This document shows positions 6,701 to 15,821 of a DNA stretch of 57,073 bases, in pieces. The notes below the pieces were generated by a model. The model did not search any database. It was not told where the DNA came from and saw only the letters and a list, made by a program, of their open reading frames with translations. Made by a program: the position numbers and the translations under genes. Within the stretch, counting starts at the first letter, position 1; each line of letters starts with the position of its first letter. The DNA lies in NCBI GenBank assembly GCA_009785215.1, contig WQWU01000006.1:1-57073 (forward strand). Reading direction: 5' to 3'. This stretch comes from Treponema sp. Its GTDB lineage: Bacteria > Spirochaetota > Spirochaetia > Treponematales > Breznakiellaceae.

Positions 6701-8369
6701 CCATTTAAAAGAAGTTTTAGAATATTGCGACAATATAAAAAAGAAAAAAATACTTTCAGGGATATACACAAAAAAATCAATTGAAAGATTTTTGAAAGAT
6801 ATTGAACGCCAGAAAGACGAAGACTTTTTATATGAATTTCGCTCTGACTTAGCGGACAAAGTAATTGATTTTGCTGAGCAATTATATATACCTGATTTAA
6901 ATTCAAAATTAGTTTTATTGCCTTGGCATAAATTCATTTACTATAATTTATTCGGGTGGGTTCATAAACTTGACAATAACCGCAGACGTTTTAGAACAAG
7001 CTATTGCGAAGTAGCAAGAAAAAACTCAAAGACAACCAGTCTTCTTTTTCCAATTATTTTATATGATTTTATTACTACAAATTCGGCGGAGTCATTTTTT
7101 GTAAGCAAAGACGGAAACCAGTCAGCAAAGACTTATACGGAATTAAAGCAAATATTTATTGAAACATTTAATATTGATAAAAATACTTTTATTACAGACA
7201 GCGGAATTAGAATAGGAAGCAAGTTTATACAGTTTTTCTCATCGGAAACACGAGGGACTGACTCATATAAAAACAGTTGTTCCGTAATAGACGAGTTCCA
7301 CCATTACGATAATGACAAAGTAATTACTTCTTTTAAATACGGCGGTAGGGCAAGAATAAATAATTTAGTATTAATTATCACGTCAGCGGGAAATAATATA
7401 TCTAGCCCTTGTTACGCTGAAAATGAGAAAGCCAGAAAAGTATTAAACGGTTTATTAACTGATGAAACTTATTTTACAATAATTTTCGCATACGATGAGG
7501 GCGATGATTGGAAAGACAAAAAGAATTTTATTAAAGCAAATCCGTCATTGGGAACTATAATAAGACCTGAAATATTAGACATCGATTTGGCTGACGCACT
7601 AATAACGCCTAGCCATCAAGCGGATTTTAAAAGCAAAACTTGCGGCATTTGGCAAGCGTCAACAAGCAATTGGATTTCATTGCAAAAATGGGACACCGAA
7701 AAAAGAAATAGGGAAATAAATATAAAAGAGTTCAACGGTCAATTTTGCTGTGCCGGATTGGATTTATCTTCAATAAATGATTTTACAGCATATACAAAAT
7801 GTTTTGAAAGAGAAGGTCTTTATTATTTTTTCCACAAGTTTTATATTCCTGCGGAAACAATAAACGAAAGATACAGGTCGGAAAATATTAATATTAACGA
7901 ATGGATACACAGGGGAATAGTAACGGCAATTCCGGGCAACGTAATAGATTATGATTTTATTAAAGAAGATATAATAAGCGATGCTGGATATTTTAATATT
8001 ACAGAATTATGTTATGACAAATGGCAAAGCAATAAACTGATAGACAGTTTGGAAGAAAATCTACCGCATACTATGTTTATTCAATATGACCAATCATTAA
8101 AACAAATGACAAACCCAACCAAACAATTCGAGAAGTTTATTATGGAAGATAAAATAATCGACCCAAACCCTGTAATGAAATGGATGGTAACTAACGCAGT
8201 AATACGACCAGACGCTAACAATAATTATAAAGTAATGAAACAGTATAAATCATCAACACAGAGAGTAGACGGAGTTATTACAAGCATAATGGCTTTGGAT
8301 AGGTGTGTAATTAGCGATAACAAAACTCTGGTAAATAAAGACTTCAATTCAATTTTAAATTTATTTTAA
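6651..8369 (+). CDS. Terminase large subunit
   Basis: This 572-aa packaging motor ATPase and nuclease is of the Terminase_1 type used by HK97-like phages. The Walker A-like VARKNSKT is at residues 121-128. Walker B is SVIDE, ending at Glu215, followed by FHHY. The C-terminal RNase H-like nuclease begins near residue 366 with AGLDLSSINDF, whose Asp371 is a probable metal ligand. Full family length. The start lies inside the small-subunit gene with only a weak ribosome site, so coupling is likely. The portal gene follows after 48 bases. Confidence 0.9.
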   Translation: MPRKKKTENLISQISSNHLKEVLEYCDNIKKKKILSGIYTKKSIERFLKDIERQKDEDFLYEFRSDLADKVIDFAEQLYIPDLNSKLVLLPWHKFIYYNLFGWVHKLDNNRRRFRTSYCEVARKNSKTTSLLFPIILYDFITTNSAESFFVSKDGNQSAKTYTELKQIFIETFNIDKNTFITDSGIRIGSKFIQFFSSETRGTDSYKNSCSVIDEFHHYDNDKVITSFKYGGRARINNLVLIITSAGNNISSPCYAENEKARKVLNGLLTDETYFTIIFAYDEGDDWKDKKNFIKANPSLGTIIRPEILDIDLADALITPSHQADFKSKTCGIWQASTSNWISLQKWDTEKRNREINIKEFNGQFCCAGLDLSSINDFTAYTKCFEREGLYYFFHKFYIPAETINERYRSENININEWIHRGIVTAIPGNVIDYDFIKEDIISDAGYFNITELCYDKWQSNKLIDSLEENLPHTMFIQYDQSLKQMTNPTKQFEKFIMEDKIIDPNPVMKWMVTNAVIRPDANNNYKVMKQYKSSTQRVDGVITSIMALDRCVISDNKTLVNKDFNSILNLF

Positions 8370-8417
8370 TTAATAACTAAATAATATGAACCTCTTGTAT
8401 AAAAGGAAATACGAATA

Positions 8418-9659
8418 ATGGGATTATTTGATATATTTAAAAGAAAAACAAACAATACAACAAGATTTGACGCAAGATTTACAAGTTCAAGTGATGTTAT
8501 AACCTCGCATGACGCTACCAGTTTTGCAGCAGTTGATTTAATCGCTTCGTCATTGGCGAACCTATCCGGCTCGTTTTATAATACGCAAACAAGGCAGATA
8601 TTAAAAGACTATAATTTAAACACATTAATTAATTCACCGAATTATGACGAGACAAAATTCCAGTTTTTTTATTCTTCGGTAAAAGATTATTTTAACGGTA
8701 ACGTCTACTGGTATAAATACGACAATGACGAGGGAGATATAATCGCTCTCTTTAGATTAAATCCAAACCACATGAGAGTAGAAAGGGACTCATTTAATCA
8801 AAAAGTTTTTTACTACAACGGCAACGAGTATTATGGAAATAAAATATTGCATATTCCATCCCGATACGGTTATGACGGACTTACAGGAAAATCAATATTT
8901 TCCGAGTGCAATAGAATATTCTCAAATTCTTCCGAATTAGACTCATATATTAATAATTCATTTAATAACAACGTGGGAAACAGGTTAGTTATTGATATTA
9001 CAAAAGAATTCCCTAACGCCACCGAAGAACAGATACAGGCGTTAAGAAATAAATTTTTAAATAATTACACAGGAATTAAGAACGCCGGAAAGCCTTTAAT
9101 TAAATCAGGTAAAATCGAGTACGGAAAAATTGAAACGGAATATAAAGACAACAGGGCGAACCAGTTAATAGAAAACAGGCAGTTCCAAGAAAAAGAAGTA
9201 GCAAAATTATTCGGAGTTCCGTTAGCATTATTAACAGGCGGAGAAAAAGAAAAGGAAATAGAAAGCCTTTATATTTTATTTATAGAAAATTCTATACGCC
9301 CGATTGCTACAATTTTCGAGCAAAACATTAATAAATTAATACCTGTTTATGATAGGCATAAAATATTTTTTGAATACAGCTACAATTCATTATTAAAGAC
9401 TTCATTGCAAACAAGAATAGACACTTACGCAAAGCAATTGACTAACGGCATATTATCACCTAACGAAATTAGAAAGAAAGAAAATCTATCAGAAATAGAA
9501 GCCGGAGATACGCTGTTTGTTCAAGCTAATCTGCTTCCATTAAAACAGGAAATTATTAATAGCTATATGGCTAAATCAAAATTATTAATGCAGGAAATTA
9601 ATACAACATCGCCTAATACTTCTGGAGACCACGATAATAAAGGAGATGATAAATCATAA
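8418..9659 (+). CDS. Portal protein (HK97 type)
   Basis: This 413-aa protein forms the dodecameric ring through which DNA enters the head. It starts MGLFDIFKRK and contains typical Phage_portal elements: a conserved Ser-rich N-terminal region with FAAVDLIASSLANL, the segment GNVYWYKYDNDEGDI, and near residue 270 FGVPLALLTGG, the usual 'FGVPP-x-x-L' motif. The C-terminal 25 residues are polar. Position directly after the large terminase and full length support the call. Its TAA shares an A with the next ATG (9659). Confidence 0.88.
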   Translation: MGLFDIFKRKTNNTTRFDARFTSSSDVITSHDATSFAAVDLIASSLANLSGSFYNTQTRQILKDYNLNTLINSPNYDETKFQFFYSSVKDYFNGNVYWYKYDNDEGDIIALFRLNPNHMRVERDSFNQKVFYYNGNEYYGNKILHIPSRYGYDGLTGKSIFSECNRIFSNSSELDSYINNSFNNNVGNRLVIDITKEFPNATEEQIQALRNKFLNNYTGIKNAGKPLIKSGKIEYGKIETEYKDNRANQLIENRQFQEKEVAKLFGVPLALLTGGEKEKEIESLYILFIENSIRPIATIFEQNINKLIPVYDRHKIFFEYSYNSLLKTSLQTRIDTYAKQLTNGILSPNEIRKKENLSEIEAGDTLFVQANLLPLKQEIINSYMAKSKLLMQEINTTSPNTSGDHDNKGDDKS

Positions 9660-9859
9660 TGAAAAATAAATTTAAATCTATAAAAAATCTACTTTTAATT
9701 TGGATTGTGATAATTATAACCGCAATAGTATTTATGAATAAAGTTGATTGGCTTCCTTTAGTTCAAAATCTAGCATGGGCGGTATTAGGATATTTCGGCG
9801 CTAATGTGGCGCAGGATAAAATATTTGCCGACAAAGACAAATTAAATAATGGTTTATAG
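9659..9859 (+). CDS. Small phage membrane protein, 66 aa
   Basis: Translation is coupled to the portal stop (TAATG). The product has one clear membrane helix (LLLIWIVIIITAIVFM), an amphipathic or second hydrophobic stretch (LVQNLAWAVLGYFGANVA) and a charged tail. The size and layout could suit a holin, but no family is recognised. A holin between portal and protease would be unusual. Together with the next gene it opens a non-structural cassette within the head module. Confidence 0.5.
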   Translation: MKNKFKSIKNLLLIWIVIIITAIVFMNKVDWLPLVQNLAWAVLGYFGANVAQDKIFADKDKLNNGL

Positions 9860-9869
9860 GAGTTATTAA

Positions 9870-10355
9870 ATGGGAGAGTTTATTTGGTTGGGTGAAGCAT
9901 TAAAAGAACACCCTATATTATATTTAATATTTATTATTTTATTATTGTTAAGTCCTCTTATTCAAAAGATTTTAAACCACTGGTTAGGCAACTGGAATAA
10001 AAAAGAAACAAAAATAATTAATAGTTTTACTCAAGAACTACACGATATAAGAGATGATATAAAAATTACAAAAATGACTGCATTAAAGAATACGGTGTAT
10101 AACGAAGAAATGCACGACTACGATAGGTTAGAAGCATTATTAGAGTATATTTGGCATGGTGGAAATCATACTACATTAACTTACGGAATAGGAAATATAA
10201 TTTTAAAAAATAAAGAGATATGGTGGAGTTTGGTTCACAAAAGAGAGTCTGAACAAAATAACGCTCACACTTCATATAAACCGTCTTTGGACAAAATATA
10301 CAGGGCGTTAGGTTATCCGGCAGGGGCTGAACACACAGTCTATTATAACGCTTAA
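9870..10355 (+). CDS. Membrane-anchored phage protein, 161 aa
   Basis: An N-terminal hydrophobic segment (ILYLIFIILLLLSPLI, about residues 16-31) is followed by a charged helical region (residues 40-75) and a soluble domain rich in His, Trp and Tyr. The ribosome site is GGAG before ATG 9870. The family is not recognised. It pairs with the preceding small membrane protein. A lysis-control or exclusion function is possible but not shown. Confidence 0.5.
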   Translation: MGEFIWLGEALKEHPILYLIFIILLLLSPLIQKILNHWLGNWNKKETKIINSFTQELHDIRDDIKITKMTALKNTVYNEEMHDYDRLEALLEYIWHGGNHTTLTYGIGNIILKNKEIWWSLVHKRESEQNNAHTSYKPSLDKIYRALGYPAGAEHTVYYNA

Positions 10356-10374
10356 CTAATTAACAGGAATTAAA

Positions 10375-11463
10375 ATGATAGCAAGAATATTATTAAGAAG
10401 GGACACAACCGAAAATTGGAACGCGGTAAATCCCATACTCGACAATGGAGAAATGGGAATAGAAATAATTGGTAATGAAAGAAAAATTAAAATTGGAGAT
10501 GGGTCAAGTAATTGGAATAATTTGAGTTATGCGACACTAACCAAAGAAGAAATAATTAATTATATTTCTGATGAATTAGATAAAAGACCTACAGGAAGAT
10601 TTTTAAATTCATTTGCTACTTTTGCAGATATATATACACATACTAACCAATTTGATATTCAAGTAAATATTAATGATTTTATAACTGTAAGGGAAGACGA
10701 AAATAATGATAATTATTCAACAAGATATACAGTTCAACAAATAATTAACGGTCAAATAATTTGGATTTATGATTTTACTTTTTCAATGCCATTACCTGAT
10801 GGGACTGACAGTGCGACTAAGTTTTACTCTGCTGACAGCGGAGAAGATTATTTGGAAAATATATTTTTACCTGCAAGCGGAAGACAAAGAATTATATATA
10901 ATCCCGGTGAAACTGATAATACGCCAAGGCAAGTAACAGTAGCGCACGCTTCCCATTCAAGCAGTTCTGATGTGGCTGAAACTGCTAATTTTAGAACAGC
11001 AATGAGCCGTAATATTATACGAAATGCTAATGATACAACAAGGCTTGCAACTTGGGCTGATGTATATATGGCGATTATGTATAGTATGTTTGTTGAGCCA
11101 CCGCCTACACAGCCAACAGCAATATCAATTTTAAGAGTATCAGGTTCTAATTTAAGGTTTATTCCCGGAGATACACAAACATCTTTTTTTAGGGTAATGA
11201 TTAACCCTACGCCAAATTCAGCAATAGCGACATATAGTTGGAGCGTAGTAAGTAATAATCCAAATCATATTACAGTAACAACAAGAAATCCTTCCGAATT
11301 TACAAATGAAATAGATATAGGATATACTCCTGTAGCCGGAGCAAACTTTGATGATATTACAACAGTTGGATTAACTATAACCGCCAGAGCAACAAGTGTT
11401 ACCCCAAACTTAACAGCAACTTTGACTATTAATAATATTTCAAAATGGACGGGTGTATGTTAG
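10375..11463 (+). CDS. Tail-fibre-like protein with Mtd-type N-terminus and Ig-like C-terminus
   Basis: The first 50 residues (ILLRRDTTENWNAVNPILDN, then EMGIEI and KIKIGDGSSNWNNL) match the short repeat found at the N-terminus of phage Mtd-like and tail-fibre proteins. Such proteins fold as trimers and attach receptor-binding domains. The last 110 residues, starting near SILRVSGSN and rich in Thr and Val, look like a bacterial Ig-like domain. The gene sits between portal and protease, away from the tail module, which is unusual for a fibre. The next gene's ribosome site overlaps its end. Confidence 0.6.
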   Translation: MIARILLRRDTTENWNAVNPILDNGEMGIEIIGNERKIKIGDGSSNWNNLSYATLTKEEIINYISDELDKRPTGRFLNSFATFADIYTHTNQFDIQVNINDFITVREDENNDNYSTRYTVQQIINGQIIWIYDFTFSMPLPDGTDSATKFYSADSGEDYLENIFLPASGRQRIIYNPGETDNTPRQVTVAHASHSSSSDVAETANFRTAMSRNIIRNANDTTRLATWADVYMAIMYSMFVEPPPTQPTAISILRVSGSNLRFIPGDTQTSFFRVMINPTPNSAIATYSWSVVSNNPNHITVTTRNPSEFTNEIDIGYTPVAGANFDDITTVGLTITARATSVTPNLTATLTINNISKWTGVC

Positions 11464-11471
11464 GAGAGAAT

Positions 11472-12317
11472 ATGATTAGTTTAAGTGAAAAAAATAAAGA
11501 ATATGAGAAAATAATTGAAAAAACAAATACAAATATTTTAATAGGAACGCCCGATATAGGAGTTAATGGATTTTCCGTAAAACTTTATGAATGTATTGAT
11601 GATATATCGTCTGATTTTGAATTATATGTTTATTCTAAAGATAAAGTTATTTTATCTAAAGACGCTGTTACATTAATTATTGCGTCATTAATTCTAAAAA
11701 AATATAAAAGAATAAATATTGCTTATGACGTTGGGGAAAATACTTTAAAAGAAGTTGAATATCTGACAAAGGCTTTCGTAACTGCAAAATCAATTAGAGA
11801 AGACAATATCAGAATACCTAGAATAAATTGGTCGTTAAACTTTTCCGGCGGTATGGACTCTACGGCGTTAAGGTATTTATGCCCTGAATTGATAACTACT
11901 TCTACAAAGTTTTCAAACAAAGATTTTTTACCAGACGATATTTTTAAAGACAGTATAAGCAGTTTGAATATTGTAACCAACGCAAACGAGTTTTTATTGG
12001 CAAATTATTCTTATGGAATGTTTGCTTTAAGTTCTTTAGTTCATTCAGACTCATTAGGTATTAAATATATAATTAGCGGAAAAAATATGCTTGACGGCTG
12101 GACTGGATTTAATTTCTTAACAGGGAAAACAGATTTTATAAGCGAGAGTTGCAGTAATTACGATACAAAAGTTTTATATCCGATTATTGGATTAAATGCT
12201 ATAGCAACACAAAATATTTTATATAAATTATCTCCAGAAACTTATAATAATTATTTTAAATATAATGACGGAACACTGACAAAAAAATGGCTTTTAGAAT
12301 TCCAATACATGAAATAA
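11472..12317 (+). CDS. PP-loop (N-type) ATP pyrophosphatase, 5' part
   Basis: This 281-aa protein has the PP-loop NFSGGMDST (SGGMDS at 125-130), the pyrophosphate-binding signature of AANH/PP-loop enzymes. These adenylate a substrate and are found in asparagine synthetases, QueC and tRNA or DNA thiolation enzymes. A second conserved-looking segment, SGKNMLDGWTG, lies about 80 residues on. The CxxC zinc site of QueC is absent. I chose ATG 11472 because AGGAG lies just before it. The frame ends soon after an A-heptamer where a second frame (12287-12646) continues in -1 phase. The substrate is unknown. Confidence 0.65.
   Translation: MISLSEKNKEYEKIIEKTNTNILIGTPDIGVNGFSVKLYECIDDISSDFELYVYSKDKVILSKDAVTLIIASLILKKYKRINIAYDVGENTLKEVEYLTKAFVTAKSIREDNIRIPRINWSLNFSGGMDSTALRYLCPELITTSTKFSNKDFLPDDIFKDSISSLNIVTNANEFLLANYSYGMFALSSLVHSDSLGIKYIISGKNMLDGWTGFNFLTGKTDFISESCSNYDTKVLYPIIGLNAIATQNILYKLSPETYNNYFKYNDGTLTKKWLLEFQYMK
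12281..12287 (+). promoter_or_regulatory. Candidate -1 frameshift site A AAA AAA
   Basis: In the PP-loop frame the codons read ACA AAA AAA TGG, giving a perfect A_AAA_AAA slippery heptamer. A slip of -1 would join the PP-loop protein to the 119-aa downstream frame as one protein of about 391 aa. The same heptamer serves the tail-chaperone pair of this phage at 17136-17142. No clear stimulatory hairpin follows. A homopolymer sequencing error or internal initiation at ATG 12287 are alternatives. Confidence 0.5.
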
Positions 12318-12646
12318 TTACAGGTGAAGCTCAAGATTTAAAAGAATTGATAATTGATTATGATTATAATTTTAGCTGGAGATATTTATCAATGTATGTT
12401 GTAAAAAAATTAGGAATAGCAGGGGCGTCAAGATATATTAAATATATTCCTCTTGAAATTGAGAAATTTGTAGAACAATTTGATTTGGATTTCTATGAAA
12501 AATACGATATAAACGCTTTAAAAAATATACCGCTGGACTTTTCAGAATATTTTTTAAATTGTTTGGAGAAAGCAGGAGTACAACTTTATAATGACAAAGA
12601 TTATGAAGAAAGAAGTAAAGTTTTAGAATATTTAGGATATAAATAA
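12287..12646 (+). CDS. C-terminal part of the PP-loop protein (separate or frameshift product)
   Basis: This 119-codon frame overlaps the end of the PP-loop gene in -1 phase. It starts MAFRIPIHEIITGEAQDLKE, which looks like a continuation of an asparagine-synthetase-like domain more than an independent start. Its ATG lies at the end of the A-run and has only a weak upstream GACGGA. The length sum with the first frame (about 391 aa) would give a complete PP-loop enzyme with N- and C-terminal domains. It could be made by programmed frameshift, by internal start, or be split by an artefact. Confidence 0.55.
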   Translation: MAFRIPIHEIITGEAQDLKELIIDYDYNFSWRYLSMYVVKKLGIAGASRYIKYIPLEIEKFVEQFDLDFYEKYDINALKNIPLDFSEYFLNCLEKAGVQLYNDKDYEERSKVLEYLGYK

Positions 12647-12658
12647 AAGGAATAAATT

Positions 12659-13405
12659 ATGAAAAAAGAAAAAAGAAAATTATCATTTAAGGATATTGAA
12701 GTTCGTTCCAGCAATTCGGAAGGAAAAAAAATTATCGAAGGAATTATTCCATATAATTCAAAATCTCTGCCAATCTGGGGCACAACCGAAATAATCGGCA
12801 GAACAAGTTTTAATAAAACTCTATCCGACAAATTAGAAGTCAGGGCAATGTGGAACCATAATGACAATTATATTTTAGGCAACACAAAATCAGATACATT
12901 AATTTTAGAAAATTCTGACGCAGGATTAATTTGCCGTTGCGAATTACCAAACACAAGCTACGCTAATGACTTATACGAAATTATCGACAGGGGAGATGTA
13001 AAAACAATGAGTTTTGGTTTTACTCCTGTTAAATGGGAAGAAGATGACAAAGGGAAAACAAGGACTTTAAAAGAAGTGCAATTGCACGAGGTTTCTTTTG
13101 GAGTTCCATTCGCAGCCTACCCTGAAAGCACCTCATTAACTTATATGAGGGGTTTAGAAAAAATAAATGTGAATATAGAAAAATTAAATGAAGTGCTGGA
13201 AAAGCCAGACTTTAGCGATGATGATAAACTAATTATTAAACAAACTGTTGATTCATTAAGAAATCTTATTGGTGATGATAAAGAAGAAGCCGTCGAAAGT
13301 GAGCCAGTGAAAACTACTCAGGAAAAAATAGACACTCAAATTGAAGAACCAAAAGAGGATTTAACAAATATTCAACTTCAAGTTGAAGCGGAATTAGCGG
13401 TATAA
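12659..13405 (+). CDS. Prohead protease (HK97 family, peptidase S78-like)
   Basis: This 248-aa protein processes the capsid precursor during head maturation. The herpes-assemblin-like catalytic residues are visible: His67 in MWNHND and Ser118 in KTMSFGF. The family motif continues with LHEVSFGVPFAAYP. The C-terminal 80 residues are acidic and may serve as scaffold. The ribosome site AAAAGGA precedes ATG 12659. The major capsid gene follows. Confidence 0.88.
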   Translation: MKKEKRKLSFKDIEVRSSNSEGKKIIEGIIPYNSKSLPIWGTTEIIGRTSFNKTLSDKLEVRAMWNHNDNYILGNTKSDTLILENSDAGLICRCELPNTSYANDLYEIIDRGDVKTMSFGFTPVKWEEDDKGKTRTLKEVQLHEVSFGVPFAAYPESTSLTYMRGLEKINVNIEKLNEVLEKPDFSDDDKLIIKQTVDSLRNLIGDDKEEAVESEPVKTTQEKIDTQIEEPKEDLTNIQLQVEAELAV

Positions 13406-13429
13406 AATAAAAAAAGGATTTAAAAAAAA

Positions 13430-14473
13430 ATGAACGAAAAACTATTAGAAGTAAATATCGAACTTAGAAAACTAAGCGAAAAAATTAAAGACGGAAGCGT
13501 GAAAGCGGAAGACGCACAAAAAGAACTTGACACGCTTAAAACACAAAAAAGAGAAATTGAGCAAAAAATAGCCCAAGCAAATATTCCTACAGAAGAAAGA
13601 ACAACCTCTTTGGCGGATATTAAGAAAGCAATGATTGAAAAAAGAGCAATCACTCTTAATGGCACAGGAGCTATAAACCAAGTAAAAGAATTACAGAAAG
13701 AACTCTCAAGGAAAAAAGAAATTTTAAATTTGGTTAGATATTTTTACGGACCAAACGCAGCAACAAATATTCCTATTCTTTCCCCTGGACTTGCAACTCC
13801 GGCAACAGCCGCAGAAGGAGCAACCGGAATTAATGCTGATACACAAGCGGCATTAGGAAATAAATCTTTAACCCCTCATGCTTTTGTTTCTATTCTTCCA
13901 GTAAGTGCGGAAACTCTTTCATTAGGCAGTATTAATTTTGAAGCGGAATTGCCTGCTATTTTCGCAGACGCTTTCGCAGATGGTTTTGCAAAACAAGTTA
14001 TTGAAGGCGACGGCACAGGTTTAAATTTCAACGGATTATTCACAGGTCTTGTAAATAATGTAGAATGCTCAACAGTAGGCTCTCCAAAAATTGCTGACCT
14101 TGTTTCACTCGCATTAACAATGAAAGATTACACCGATGACGCTGTAATTGTAATGCACCCGACTGTTTATTCCGCAATTCAAGCGGATGCCACTGTTGGA
14201 GTAGCACAGCTTTACAAAGAAGAATTAATCAGGTCAAAAACAATCGAAGGCGTAAAAGTTATTTTGACAGGTTACGCACCGTCAGAAACAGCCACCGGCT
14301 CTACAGTAGCGGTAGCTGGAAGAATGAGTGATTACGGTTTAGGTTTAGCAAGTGAGATAACTATTGAACCAATTAAGAAAGTTGGCGATACTAACACTTA
14401 TTTCCAAGCGATAGTTTTCGCTAACGGTCATAAAATAATCGGCAAGAATTTCTACGGATTAAAAACGAAGTAA
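13430..14473 (+). CDS. Major capsid protein (HK97 fold)
   Basis: This 347-aa protein has an N-terminal charged coiled-coil of about 90 residues (the scaffold-like delta domain of HK97 capsids). A capsid domain with typical segments follows: ITEISVSAETL-like ILPVSAETLSLG, VMHPTVYSAIQ and EGVKVILTGYAP. The delta domain is probably removed by the preceding protease. The gene ends before a strong terminator, which fits high expression of capsid relative to downstream tail genes. Confidence 0.88.
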   Translation: MNEKLLEVNIELRKLSEKIKDGSVKAEDAQKELDTLKTQKREIEQKIAQANIPTEERTTSLADIKKAMIEKRAITLNGTGAINQVKELQKELSRKKEILNLVRYFYGPNAATNIPILSPGLATPATAAEGATGINADTQAALGNKSLTPHAFVSILPVSAETLSLGSINFEAELPAIFADAFADGFAKQVIEGDGTGLNFNGLFTGLVNNVECSTVGSPKIADLVSLALTMKDYTDDAVIVMHPTVYSAIQADATVGVAQLYKEELIRSKTIEGVKVILTGYAPSETATGSTVAVAGRMSDYGLGLASEITIEPIKKVGDTNTYFQAIVFANGHKIIGKNFYGLKTK

Positions 14474-14481
14474 AAACTTTT

Positions 14482-14548
14482 AAACGCCAAGCAACTTAAT
14501 CGCAACAGCCTCCTTGCTTTTCATTATTGCTTGGCGTTTTTATTTTAA
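14482..14548 (+). terminator. Terminator after the capsid gene
   Basis: AAACGCCAAGCAA (14482-14494) pairs perfectly with TTGCTTGGCGTTT (14527-14539) across a 32-base loop, followed by TTATTTTA. Partial read-through would still allow tail expression. The large loop is unusual. Confidence 0.7.
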
Positions 14549-14557
14549 CTAAATATT

Positions 14558-14914
14558 ATGATAGTAACAGTAGAACAATTTCAAAAATATTCAAATGTAT
14601 TTACAGATAATATTGAATTACAAGAGTCATACTTAAAATCATCTCAAATTATTGTAGCGGATTACTTAGGTTACAACCCCGAAGAATATCTATTTAACTC
14701 AAAGACCTGCCAACTGGAAAAAATAACTGAAATTCCCGAAATAATTAAAATCACGATTATGAGAATTGCTTCGCTATTACAAAGCGAGTCAGACTCCAAT
14801 ATTGGGGTTACTTCAAAATATTTTGGAGACAGTGGAAGCAGAACTTTTATTAATTATACGAATTTTGACAAATATTTACTTCAAGTAAGCAATTACAGGT
14901 TAATACGGATTTAA
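14558..14914 (+). CDS. Head-tail connector protein (gp6-like)
   Basis: This 118-aa helical protein starts MIVTVEQFQKYSNVF, with an ESYLKSSQIIVADYLGYNP segment. This is the pattern of gp6-like connector proteins that extend the portal ring. It follows the capsid gene, as in other HK97-type phages. There is no clear ribosome site, only TAACTAAATATT before the ATG. Assignment is mainly from position and helical pattern. Confidence 0.65.
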   Translation: MIVTVEQFQKYSNVFTDNIELQESYLKSSQIIVADYLGYNPEEYLFNSKTCQLEKITEIPEIIKITIMRIASLLQSESDSNIGVTSKYFGDSGSRTFINYTNFDKYLLQVSNYRLIRI

Positions 14915-14916
14915 TA

Positions 14917-15378
14917 ATGCTATCTGCACAAATAGACTCTAAAGCGTTTGAAAATAAATTGAGAGTTTTCTCATCAGGCTTGGGAAATATATTTACAGAA
15001 TTATTAAATACTGTTGGCGAAAAAATGACTCAAGAAGCGAAATCATCCGCACCCAGAAGAACGGGAAAATTGGCAAGTTCAATTAATTTTATTTTTTATG
15101 ACGATAACAAAGCGGCATTTACAACGAAAAAAAATATTAATAAATCAAATATTTGGTATTCAAATATCAGGGAGCATGGGGCAAATATTGAAGCAAAAAA
15201 CAAAGAATATTTGATTTTCAAAATTAACGGAGAATGGAAAAAAGTTAAATCAGTAAGAACACGCCCTCAGCCGTTTATGAAGCCTGTTTGGGAGAATTAT
15301 TTCGGCGGCGGAAATTCAAGAGGTTATAAAGAATTAGCAAACGCATTGTTGCAAAAAATGAATGAGGAATTAAAATAA
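14917..15378 (+). CDS. HK97 gp10-like neck/tail completion protein
   Basis: This 153-aa protein contains SSAPRRTGKLASSINF and, near the C-terminus, RTRPQPFMKPVWENY. Both are characteristic of the HK97-gp10_like family, which completes the head-tail joint. It follows the connector by two bases and its stop overlaps the next ATG, giving coupled translation. Confidence 0.8.
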   Translation: MLSAQIDSKAFENKLRVFSSGLGNIFTELLNTVGEKMTQEAKSSAPRRTGKLASSINFIFYDDNKAAFTTKKNINKSNIWYSNIREHGANIEAKNKEYLIFKINGEWKKVKSVRTRPQPFMKPVWENYFGGGNSRGYKELANALLQKMNEELK

Positions 15379-15812
15379 TGATTAATTTTAAAGAACAGCA
15401 AGATATAATCGTCAATTATATTAATGAAAATTACGAAAGTTATTTAAAACAATATAATATTAACCAGCCAAAAATTACTACGGATTATATAGACTTTGAC
15501 AAATATAAAAATGATTTTATTTGTTATGTGGAGTTTGATAACACTACTTTTCCCGCAACTGACAGATTTAATGATGATTGTTCAATTGTTGAAAAACTAT
15601 TAATAAATATATTTTTAGTATTCAGGAATGACACTCCAGCCAACTTAAATGAAAAAATGCTTAATGCTGCGTCTGCTTTTTTTGAAATGATTAGAGAAAA
15701 AAGAATAGTTTTGACAGTGAATATAAATAAAATTGATTTCTTCAAGTATATAGAGGGCACTAATAATATTGTTAGTTCTAAATTGAACTTAGAGTTAAGT
15801 TTGGAAATATAA
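15378..15812 (+). CDS. Tail terminator/neck protein candidate
   Basis: This 144-aa protein shares its ATG with the stop of the gp10-like gene. Order (connector, gp10-like, this gene, tail tube) matches the tail-terminator slot in siphovirus maps. Sequence features are a CYVEFDNTTFPATDRF segment and a C-terminal beta-rich stretch ending LNLELSLEI. No specific family motif is certain; the call is from gene order. Confidence 0.55.
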   Translation: MINFKEQQDIIVNYINENYESYLKQYNINQPKITTDYIDFDKYKNDFICYVEFDNTTFPATDRFNDDCSIVEKLLINIFLVFRNDTPANLNEKMLNAASAFFEMIREKRIVLTVNINKIDFFKYIEGTNNIVSSKLNLELSLEI

Positions 15813-15821
15813 CTAATTAAT

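Noticed and set aside
10375-11463. Diversity-generating retroelement linked to the Mtd-like fibre gene.
   Set aside because: No reverse transcriptase and no template repeat with adenine-specific changes were seen; the C-terminus is Ig-like and not the lectin-fold variable domain.
11445-11471. Earlier start of the PP-loop gene at 11445.
   Set aside because: This extension overlaps the preceding fibre gene and has no ribosome site; AGGAG before ATG 11472 decides the start.
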